Of a DNA stretch of 38,724 nt, positions 14,056 through 19,776 are shown piece after piece. The position numbers and the translations under genes are program-made. Origin of the DNA: a virus; IMG/VR virus record IMGVR_UViG_3300027759_000191, positions 1 to 38,724 of that record, one strand, 5' to 3'. Every line of letters starts with the position of its first letter. Position 1 is the first letter of the stretch. The notes under the pieces are model-generated. The model did not search any database and was not told the origin of the DNA. It saw only the letters and a list, made by a program, of their open reading frames with translations.

Positions 14056-15386
14056 ATCTGCGCCCCTACCAAGAGCGTGCCGTTGACTTTTTGTATTCCA
14101 ACGATCGAGGCATGATCCTAGCCCCTGTAGGCGCTGGCAAGACCGCTATTACGCTTACGGGCATGGATGAGATGCTCAGGCACAAGATCGTCAAGCGGTG
14201 GCTCGTTTTAGCCCCTAAACGGGTCTGTACGGACGTATGGCCAATCGAGCAGCCTAAATGGGCGCCTGATATGCCACTAGCCGTAGCGGTCGGCACGGCT
14301 GCGCAACGCAGCCAAGCACTTCATTCGGGTTTTCCCGTAGTGGTAACTAATTACGACAATATCCAATGGTTAGCCCAAGAGCTATTAGACTTTGACGCCA
14401 TTGTGTTTGACGAACTGACGCGTCTTAAAAACCCAAGCGGGGCGCGATTTAAGGCACTTATCAAAATTATTGACAAGATCAAAGTACGGTGGGGCTTGAC
14501 CGGATCATTTACTAGCAACGGGCTTGAGGACGTGTTCGGGCAGTGCAAAATTGTCGATCAGTCTTTGCTAGGGCGTAGCAAGGGTGCGTTTATGCAACAG
14601 TATTTTGTGTGCATCAATAAGGATTTTGGCGAATGGGCGCCACGTGTAGGTTCTTTGGAGGCCGTAATGAAACAGATTAAACCCGCAACCTTTGTGCTAG
14701 AAGCTGGTGCGTATAAGGACAAGCTGCCTGACCTGCACATGGTTGAGATGCGCTGCGACATGGCAGACCGCGCCCCCTACGAAAAGATGAAAAAAAAGTT
14801 TGCCGTTGAGTTTGGCACCGAGCAGATTACCGCCATAAACGCCGCAGTCGTCACAGGTAAGCTACAACAAATGTCGTCAGGTTTTATTTACAAGAGCGAA
14901 ACAACGGCATCGGACACGCCAGGCAAGATGAATGTTAGCAACACGCCTGTGTGGTTTTCTAGCCACAAGTTTGATTTGTTAGACGAGTTGCTGGAAGAAA
15001 ACCAACACGCTAACACCATCGTGGTCTACAACTTTGTTGAGGAGTTGGCTGAACTCAAGCGCCGTTACCCACACGCCCAGACAATCAATGATCTCAAGGC
15101 CATTGAGCGTTGGAACGAGGGCAAGATTGAATTGTTGTTGATCCACCCCAAGTCGGCTGGACATGGGCTAAACCTACAGCATGGCGGTAGCAAGATCGTC
15201 TTTGTATCGTTGCCGTGGAGCCTAGAACTTTTTGAACAAACTGTTGGGCGCTTGCATCGCTCTGGGCAGACTGAGGACGTATGGTGTTACATTTTGTTAA
15301 CCAATAAATCCGTAGACGAACGGATTTGGGCGGCGTTGCATGACAAACGCGCTATTTCAGATATTGCATTAGAGGAGTTGAAATGA
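14052..15386 (+). CDS. SNF2/DEAD-type helicase
   Basis: ATG 14052 overlaps the VRR-NUC stop (ATGA) and gives MNLRPYQ, the normal start of the helicase Q-like motif; an upstream in-frame ATG at 14034 is less likely. 444 residues. Motif I APVGAGKT (24-31), motif II FDELT (119-123), motif III LTGSFTSN (149-156), and near the end IHPKSAGHGLNLQ (motif V) and QTVGRLHRSGQ (motif VI). It should be an ATP-driven DNA translocase or remodeller working with the neighbouring nuclease. It ends with another ATGA overlap. Confidence 0.93.
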   Translation: MNLRPYQERAVDFLYSNDRGMILAPVGAGKTAITLTGMDEMLRHKIVKRWLVLAPKRVCTDVWPIEQPKWAPDMPLAVAVGTAAQRSQALHSGFPVVVTNYDNIQWLAQELLDFDAIVFDELTRLKNPSGARFKALIKIIDKIKVRWGLTGSFTSNGLEDVFGQCKIVDQSLLGRSKGAFMQQYFVCINKDFGEWAPRVGSLEAVMKQIKPATFVLEAGAYKDKLPDLHMVEMRCDMADRAPYEKMKKKFAVEFGTEQITAINAAVVTGKLQQMSSGFIYKSETTASDTPGKMNVSNTPVWFSSHKFDLLDELLEENQHANTIVVYNFVEELAELKRRYPHAQTINDLKAIERWNEGKIELLLIHPKSAGHGLNLQHGGSKIVFVSLPWSLELFEQTVGRLHRSGQTEDVWCYILLTNKSVDERIWAALHDKRAISDIALEELK

Positions 15387-15532
15387 CCCTACGAGAAGAA
15401 GCGTTAAAACTAGCCGACGATATTGACGAGTATGCACCAAACACCAATATTGCCGATGTTATCCGCCGTCTGGTAGCCGAGATTGACCGGTTTAACGGCA
15501 AAGAAGATTTTGATATAGACGGGAGATGTTGA
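15383..15532 (+). CDS. Small acidic protein (49 aa)
   Basis: ATG 15383 overlaps the helicase stop (ATGA) and is preceded by AGAGGAG. The product is a short helical acidic protein (MTLREEALKLADDIDEYA, then VIRRLVAEIDRF) with a C-terminal Cys. The stop overlaps the next ATG (TGATG). Unknown family. Confidence 0.65.
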   Translation: MTLREEALKLADDIDEYAPNTNIADVIRRLVAEIDRFNGKEDFDIDGRC

Positions 15533-15705
15533 TGGATCGCTTACTGCATTACAAGGCAAAACTAAAGGCTGCGCAGGCCGAGGAGATTATTCGGGTGCGT
15601 GAATACAACCAGGCACAACGAGCGTTAGCCCGTACTGCGAAAGAGGTTATTGAATTACAAAAGAAAGTTGAACAGTATGCAAAAAGTAACTTGGCGAAAA
15701 CTTAA
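15532..15705 (+). CDS. Small coiled-coil protein (57 aa)
   Basis: ATG 15532 overlaps the previous stop, with GGGAG six bases upstream. The product is almost wholly helical with charged heptad-like spacing (YKAKLKAAQAEEIIRVREYN, then ELQKKVEQYAKS). No known family. It overlaps the next gene by 29 bases. Confidence 0.6.
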   Translation: MDRLLHYKAKLKAAQAEEIIRVREYNQAQRALARTAKEVIELQKKVEQYAKSNLAKT

Positions 15706-15871
15706 CGACATTTTGAGTCAGTTGACGGAACAAGAAGTCTTGGCTATGCTAAACGAAGAAAGGACTCATAGCCGTAGGGCGTCCGTATTACAACGCCTAC
15801 ACCAGCGCTACACCATGTTGCGGTGCGCCAGAGAGCGCATTGAACTGATGAAAGAAGCCACGCAACCATGA
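15677..15871 (+). CDS. Small helical basic protein (64 aa)
   Basis: ATG at 15677 preferred over the in-frame TTG at 15650, which would lengthen the overlap with the upstream gene. Product MQKVTWRKLNDILSQLTEQE and onward is helical with many Arg residues in the second half and one Cys. No known domain. Stop overlaps the next ATG (ATGA at 15868-15871). Confidence 0.6.
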   Translation: MQKVTWRKLNDILSQLTEQEVLAMLNEERTHSRRASVLQRLHQRYTMLRCARERIELMKEATQP

Positions 15872-16050
15872 CACCAGACTTTAAGACATGGAGCCGTGAG
15901 AATTTAGAGCAGTTTGCAAACGCTAGTTATCAAGAAATATTGCACTTGCAAGCTGATTTAAAGGCAGCACTAGAAGCGTATCGCGATTTAAACAAAAGGA
16001 GAAAAGATGACCAAATCGAACAGTCACATTTGGACACCCGTAGGAACTGA
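15868..16050 (+). CDS. Small helical protein (60 aa)
   Basis: ATG 15868 coupled to the previous gene. The product has an aromatic acidic N-terminus (MTPDFKTWSRENLEQF) and a helical heptad-like region, then a Lys/Arg/Asp-rich end. Its last 44 bases overlap the next gene, which carries its own strong ribosome binding site. Function unknown. Confidence 0.6.
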   Translation: MTPDFKTWSRENLEQFANASYQEILHLQADLKAALEAYRDLNKRRKDDQIEQSHLDTRRN

Positions 16051-16222
16051 TATTACTGAACGTTGGAAAACACAATACGGTTGGACACCGCCTTCTGAGT
16101 TAGTCGAATACCAACAAAAGTGGAAGTATTATCAGGAATTACCCTTACGCAAATTAGATGATAAGGCTAAAGAAGAATACGAGATGGTATTACGCAAAGC
16201 CAAAATAGCTAGAATACGATGA
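16007..16222 (+). CDS. Small protein (71 aa) of the right replication arm
   Basis: ATG 16007 follows AAAAGGAGAAAAG, one of the strongest ribosome binding sites in the window. The product begins MTKSNSHIWTPVGTDITERW, has YGWTPPSELVEYQQKW, and ends with a basic helix. The N-terminal IWTPVGTDITERWK pattern recalls small phage proteins of unknown function. The stop overlaps the next ATG (ATGA). Confidence 0.7.
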   Translation: MTKSNSHIWTPVGTDITERWKTQYGWTPPSELVEYQQKWKYYQELPLRKLDDKAKEEYEMVLRKAKIARIR

Positions 16223-16305
16223 GCAACGACGAAGCGCTACTTTTTGATGCGATCATAATTCTAGGGTTTATTGCGATTACTTTTTTCTTGTTTAACCAAG
16301 AATAG
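16219..16305 (+). CDS. Tiny membrane peptide (28 aa)
   Basis: ATG 16219 is coupled to the previous stop; TAG at 16303-16305. Acidic start (MSNDEALLFD), one hydrophobic span (AIIILGFIAITFFLF) and NQE end. Its last 14 bases overlap the end of the convergent endolysin gene. No family can be assigned; one transmembrane helix is the only clear property. Confidence 0.5.
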   Translation: MSNDEALLFDAIIILGFIAITFFLFNQE

Positions 16306-16879
16306 ACCGCACTTTATCAATCTTAGCTTTACGATCAGCTAGTCCAATATTGCCGCCGTTGATTCGTTTGGTCATGATGTCAATGTCGCCTTGATCGGCT
16401 AAAGCGTTCAAGCCCCGTTTATTCCAGAACCAACCCGCCGATAACGCAGCATAGCGGGGTTCTTCTAAAAGTTGGGGTGCAGATACCAAGTCGATGCCTA
16501 ACGCCTTACCACAGTGCGTATAGTTCTCTTTGCCTGTGGTTTGAATTAGCCCTCTGCCAATGTACTTGGCTCCGTCGCCATCTTCGGTATTGCCCATTCG
16601 ACCGCCATAGACCTTTTCGGCGATTTTTTCAGGCTGGCGTTCATACGCCGTAGCGGTGTCTAGGTCAGGAAAACGGGACGGCCATGTGGCCATTAACGCT
16701 TTAGCGCTGTAATTGAGGTTTTCACGCAAGAACTTAAACCCGCCTGATTCGTGCATACATTGCCCAAGAAAACACGCTTTGCGGTCATTCGTATTGATCT
16801 CGTATTTAGCAAAAGTTTCTTCTAACGGCTCTTTCCATTTGCCGTCAATGCCCATTGCCAACAACTGACTTTCCATCAT
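16292..16879 (-). CDS. Endolysin, GH19 (chitinase/lysozyme-like) family
   Basis: 195 residues from ATG 16879 (a second ATG follows at once at 16876). The GH19 fold is indicated by the catalytic Glu in MHESGGF (E44), by VYGGRMGNTEDGDGAKYIGR (90-109) and by GRGLIQTTGKENY (108-120). It would cut the glycan backbone of peptidoglycan at the end of infection. No signal peptide is seen, so it depends on the holin for export. Start overlaps the stop of the Rz gene (ATGATG). Confidence 0.92.
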   Translation of the reverse strand: MMESQLLAMGIDGKWKEPLEETFAKYEINTNDRKACFLGQCMHESGGFKFLRENLNYSAKALMATWPSRFPDLDTATAYERQPEKIAEKVYGGRMGNTEDGDGAKYIGRGLIQTTGKENYTHCGKALGIDLVSAPQLLEEPRYAALSAGWFWNKRGLNALADQGDIDIMTKRINGGNIGLADRKAKIDKVRSILG

Positions 16880-17289
16880 TTAACGGCTACCTGCTCTCGA
16901 ACCCAATCTTGTAGGCTGACTAATTGTTGCGTTGTATAGGCGCAAGCAAGTTCAAGGTTGGTGGCTTTTCCATCAATACCGATGGTGGTTGGGGGAATGG
17001 GGGACAAGGAACCGCTACTGGTGTTTGGGTTGCGCATCCGGTCAGCATAATAGTTGCGAATAGCAGCAATTTTAGCTTTGTATTCATTAGAAATCCCCTT
17101 GCTAATTAAGTCTTGTTGCTTTTTAACGCTGATATTTTCTGCTTCTTTTTGCGCCGCAACAACGGCAACTTGCTGTTTATAGGCCTGGAATTTGCGATGC
17201 TCATACTTATAACCAGTATAAGTGCCACTAAGAAAAACAGCAAAAACAACCCCAGCAGCGCCAAGTATGACATAAGGGTTTGGTATCAT
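16876..17289 (-). CDS. Rz-like inner-membrane spanin (i-spanin)
   Basis: 137 residues with an N-terminal signal anchor (about 7-25, VILGAAGVVFAVFLSGTYTG), a basic juxtamembrane segment and a periplasmic helical region rich in Lys, Gln and Glu, then a Pro/Ser linker. The Rz1 gene is fully nested in another frame, the classic arrangement. The pair would join and fuse the inner and outer membranes in the last step of lysis. Start overlaps the holin stop (ATGA at 17286-17289). Confidence 0.88.
   Translation of the reverse strand: MIPNPYVILGAAGVVFAVFLSGTYTGYKYEHRKFQAYKQQVAVVAAQKEAENISVKKQQDLISKGISNEYKAKIAAIRNYYADRMRNPNTSSGSLSPIPPTTIGIDGKATNLELACAYTTQQLVSLQDWVREQVAVK
16920..17087 (-). CDS. Rz1-like outer-membrane lipoprotein spanin (o-spanin), nested in Rz
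   Basis: ATG at 17087, TAG at 16920-16922, wholly inside the Rz gene in another frame. 55 residues: basic start MNTKLK, hydrophobic stretch LLLFATIML, then lipobox LTGC with the acylated Cys18. The mature part is proline-rich (VAVPCPPFPQPPS and EKPP), as in known Rz1 proteins, with a second Cys28. Lipidated, it would sit in the outer membrane facing the Rz protein. The lipobox plus Pro-rich short mature chain plus nesting make this a firm call although it is small. Confidence 0.92.
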   Translation of the reverse strand: MNTKLKLLLFATIMLTGCATQTPVAVPCPPFPQPPSVLMEKPPTLNLLAPIQRNN

Positions 17290-17477
17290 TTTTTATTAAG
17301 AGGCATGGTTGTAAAAACACGCAATACAGCTACAACCATGCTAATCAAAATGCTAAACCAGCCAAAGAATTCAGGTGATAGATAAGAGGCAAAGACTTTA
17401 AGGTTCATTTCAAGAACGCCAAAAATAGACAACGCCAAAGCAAACATTATGGTTTTAGATTTAAAAATGCGCATCAT
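17286..17477 (-). CDS. Holin candidate (63 aa, two membrane spans)
   Basis: Basic start (MMRIFKSK), first hydrophobic span about 9-28 (TIMFALALSIFGVLEMNLKV), second about 38-54 (FGWFSILISMVVAVLRV), then a short basic tail. It lies directly upstream of Rz/Rz1 and the endolysin, with overlapping stop/start codons on both sides. I recognise this type (KSKTIxFALxLxIFGVLE) as a common predicted holin of podoviruses. It would form the membrane holes that release the endolysin. Confidence 0.8.
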   Translation of the reverse strand: MMRIFKSKTIMFALALSIFGVLEMNLKVFASYLSPEFFGWFSILISMVVAVLRVFTTMPLNKK

Positions 17478-17620
17478 TTTGTAGTCAAAATATAAAGCCC
17501 TACGTTGCTAAACGCATACCCACTATATACAACTGCCATAGGTATGTTTCCTTTAAAGGATTGCTCTAAAGCAATATACGCATATATTAACCCAGTCAAA
17601 ATAATTAGCCAAGAACTCAT
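17474..17620 (-). CDS. Small membrane protein of the lysis block (48 aa)
   Basis: ATG at 17620 overlaps the preceding stop (ATGA), TGA at 17474-17476 overlaps the holin ATG. Two hydrophobic stretches (SSWLIILTGLIYAYIALE and MAVVYSGYAFSNVGLYIL) separated by the loop QSFKGNIP. Similar little proteins with a GxAxAxxNVGxI second helix occur beside phage lysis genes. It could be an antiholin or second holin component; unproven. Confidence 0.7.
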   Translation of the reverse strand: MSSWLIILTGLIYAYIALEQSFKGNIPMAVVYSGYAFSNVGLYILTTK

Positions 17621-17835
17621 TTCTTTTTGGGTACGATCTTACCCTTCTTGGGTACTTTTTTAGTCTTTTCTAGCATCTCTGGACTGACATAGGTTTTGCT
17701 CATTTTGAGGGCTTCTTTAAGCACAGCAATAAAACCCTCGCCAATTAACCAGTCTTTAGCTTCTACGTCCATTTCCATTGATACAATGGCAGAACCGTCA
17801 TTTAATTCTTTAATCAATTTGCATGAAATTTTCAT
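17617..17835 (-). CDS. Small protein of unknown function (72 aa)
   Basis: ATG at 17835; stop overlaps the next start. N-terminal part has mixed polar strands (MKISCKLIKELNDGSAIVSM), followed by a helix, and the C-terminal 20 residues are a Lys-rich tail with a repeated VPKKGKIVPKKK pattern. No known domain recognised. Lies in the leftward lysis-region operon. Confidence 0.65.
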   Translation of the reverse strand: MKISCKLIKELNDGSAIVSMEMDVEAKDWLIGEGFIAVLKEALKMSKTYVSPEMLEKTKKVPKKGKIVPKKK

Positions 17836-18056
17836 AATTTTCCTTCAAAGTCTTTGTGTCGTAATACAGGTTTGGTTGTCGCTTCTAATGCCCGATCTAA
17901 ATACTGGGTAATTTCTTCCATATTGTCCCCGCCTACGGTCGCACGGGCGTGACCAATTGGCTTACCCATTTCATCGTAAAAGACTTCTCGTAGCTCCATA
18001 TAAGGCTCTAAAGTCAATTCATCTTCTAAGATAACAAATCTAAGGTTCCAAGTCAT
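17832..18056 (-). CDS. Small acidic phage protein (74 aa)
   Basis: ATG at 18056. Product begins MTWNLRFVILEDELTLEPYM and continues with LREVFYDEMGKPIGHARATV, a pattern that I recognise in small phage proteins of unknown role; the C-terminal half is helical (MEEITQYLDRALEAT). Stop and next start overlap. No membrane segment. Confidence 0.7.
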   Translation of the reverse strand: MTWNLRFVILEDELTLEPYMELREVFYDEMGKPIGHARATVGGDNMEEITQYLDRALEATTKPVLRHKDFEGKL

Positions 18057-18102
18057 AATGTTTCATATTGTTTACATTAAATGCCTTTTGGTAACATTTA
18101 TG

Positions 18103-18456
18103 TTACAACTCAAGGGGGTCAAACCCTAACTCAGTTGCTACCATTTTTGCTCTGTTTTTAAAAGTTTTGTCGTGTTTTGTCCACGCCTGTGTAACGGTAT
18201 CCCAGCGACTGGCATGGATCATCTCATGAGCCATAGTCCTAATGACCGTATCTAAATGCCCGCATCTAGCGTCAGAGATGGTAATAATATGGGCGTGTTT
18301 TTCGCCATCATCATAGAGATAAGTACCCATTGTTTCAGGGTCACTATCTACAATAAACTTAATTTCTTCAGGTAAGGGTAAACCCCAATCAGAAAACGGT
18401 TCGCAGCAATACAGCATTGCGTAGATATTTTCAATAATTTTAGGGGTCAGCTTCAT
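18103..18456 (-). CDS. SprT-like zinc metallopeptidase
   Basis: 117 residues with the zinc-peptidase motif HEMIH (H77, E78, H81) preceded by a hydrophobic helix (LDTVIRTMA) and followed by KHDKTF with a likely third ligand H95. This set is that of SprT/Spartan-like minigluzincins. Members act on proteins crosslinked to DNA or have unknown substrates; here the substrate cannot be read from sequence. Its start overlaps the stop of the phosphoesterase gene (ATGA). A hairpin GTAACA-TTTA-TGTTAC covers its stop (18091-18106). Confidence 0.85.
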   Translation of the reverse strand: MKLTPKIIENIYAMLYCCEPFSDWGLPLPEEIKFIVDSDPETMGTYLYDDGEKHAHIITISDARCGHLDTVIRTMAHEMIHASRWDTVTQAWTKHDKTFKNRAKMVATELGFDPLEL

Positions 18457-19412
18457 ACTTTTATTAACTTACCACGGAAATAAATTAAACCCTCGTCCTC
18501 GTTAATAACTTCTGCCAGCTCAGGTGGCATCAACTTACCATTAATAAAGGTCAAGATTGCAAAACCTGCCCGCCAGTTAACTGGATTGTTCTCAGTATAC
18601 GCAAACTGATTATCCTTAATACAAGCCATTGTTCCAGTATCTACGCCATATCTTGTGCCTGTATAGTCTGTCCAAGGTGTTACTTTAAGGGAGTGCAGGT
18701 GTCCAGAAACAAAACTTGTACCTGATCGCATCGTGTTGTTATAAACTGCATGGATACCATTGTGCCAACGATGCTTAATCATGCAAGTTTCATTGACCAT
18801 GATTGACCAGTACCATTTCCAATGCGGGGTGTGGTCTGCAATATCAAAACCCTTGATGCCTTCGTAGGCTGGCAAGACATTACTAAGTTTGCCTGAGAAT
18901 CTTAAATCGTGATTACCAATCGTAATCATCAATTTGCAACCAGCTGGTCTTACCTTTTCAATGTCTCCTAATCTATCTTGGATCTCATCTAGCTCTTCTT
19001 TGACTGTGGGACTTTTCTGCCAGCCAATTCGATGATGTTGTGAAATACTAGCAAAATCAGCTATATCACCATTGAGAACAACAATTTTAGGTTTTAAATA
19101 CTTTACAAACTCAACAAATGCTCGGTGGGCTGTTGTAACGTACTCTGGGTTGTAGTGGCAATCAGAGCCAACCAATATGATGCCATTGTCAATCGTAACA
19201 TTGGCTTGCATCTGCTCATCGGGAATGTAAATCTTAGGCTGACCAGAGGGTGACAGAGCTTCTAGAACAATGTCATATTTATTTTCTATTATTCTGCGCC
19301 TCTTCATAACATTGCGATTGCTAAGACCAATAGCTAGGCTAACCTTTTCAGGGGATTGATGTTCTTTCCAAGCCGCAATAAATTCTTCATCGGTACACGC
19401 TTTTTTAACCAT
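18453..19412 (-). CDS. Calcineurin-like metallophosphoesterase with N-terminal HTH-like region
   Basis: 319 residues. Residues 1-60 are helical and resemble a small DNA-binding or adaptor region (ACTDEEFIAAWKEHQSPEKV, GLSNRNVMKRRRII). The catalytic domain has D84/H86 (GSDCHY), GD at 115-116 (LNGDIAD), GNHDLR (166-171) and GHLH (237-240), the full set of the two-metal phosphoesterase fold. The substrate could be DNA, RNA or nucleotides. It has its own promoter, so it is first of the lysis-region operon, a position also seen in other phages. Confidence 0.9.
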   Translation of the reverse strand: MVKKACTDEEFIAAWKEHQSPEKVSLAIGLSNRNVMKRRRIIENKYDIVLEALSPSGQPKIYIPDEQMQANVTIDNGIILVGSDCHYNPEYVTTAHRAFVEFVKYLKPKIVVLNGDIADFASISQHHRIGWQKSPTVKEELDEIQDRLGDIEKVRPAGCKLMITIGNHDLRFSGKLSNVLPAYEGIKGFDIADHTPHWKWYWSIMVNETCMIKHRWHNGIHAVYNNTMRSGTSFVSGHLHSLKVTPWTDYTGTRYGVDTGTMACIKDNQFAYTENNPVNWRAGFAILTFINGKLMPPELAEVINEDEGLIYFRGKLIKV

Positions 19413-19429
19413 AATATGTCCTTTGTGTG

Positions 19430-19457
19430 AATATAACTAAAAATTGTTTATATTCAA
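19430..19457 (-). promoter_or_regulatory. Leftward promoter before the metallophosphoesterase
   Basis: Reading leftward: TTGAAT (plus-strand 19452-19457), 16-base spacer, TATATT (19430-19435), each close to the sigma-70 consensus, then AAAGGA and the ATG at 19412. It lies just after the terminator of the late block, which makes an independent start necessary for the lysis-region genes. Confidence 0.6.
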
Positions 19458-19463
19458 CGGCAT

Positions 19464-19489
19464 AAAAAAACCCTCAGGTTAATGAGGGT
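19464..19489 (-). terminator. Terminator at the end of the late structural block
   Basis: Stem ACCCTCA/TGAGGGT (19470-19476 and 19483-19489) with a 6-base loop and a run of U on the left side in the leftward transcript (A run 19464-19470); T run also follows on the right side, so it may act in both directions. It separates the virion genes from the phosphoesterase/lysis operon. Confidence 0.88.
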
Positions 19490-19518
19490 ATTTTTTAATA
19501 TTTAAAAAATTTTAACGT

Positions 19519-19776
19519 TTAATCTTTCTCATCTAATTTTTTAAAAATTAGGCGTAGGGTAGCGTCAACAGAACTAAAGCCTGCTTTCATATCTTCTTTA
19601 ATCTCTTTAACTGCATCTTTAAAATCATCGCGGCGCACATAGACTTCGGGCAGATCACGCTCGATCTGACGGATGTCTTTCTTTAAGTCTTGAATAGCGT
19701 CCCACACCACTTTAAGCACCCAGCCAAAAGCCGCGCCACCGCCAGCAAAAATCCAGTTTATAAAAGTTTGTTCCAT
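19519..19776 (-). CDS. Small membrane-anchored coiled-coil protein (85 aa), XhlA-like in build
   Basis: ATG 19776 overlaps the stop of the ejection protein gene (TAATG). An N-terminal hydrophobic span (about 4-25, TFINWIFAGGGAAFGWVLKV) precedes a charged helical region with VRRDDFKDAVKEI. This resembles short phage membrane proteins annotated as hemolysin XhlA-like or holin-associated. It may be a lysis factor or a membrane-interacting ejection aid; location at the end of the ejection genes supports the latter. Confidence 0.7.
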   Translation of the reverse strand: MEQTFINWIFAGGGAAFGWVLKVVWDAIQDLKKDIRQIERDLPEVYVRRDDFKDAVKEIKEDMKAGFSSVDATLRLIFKKLDEKD

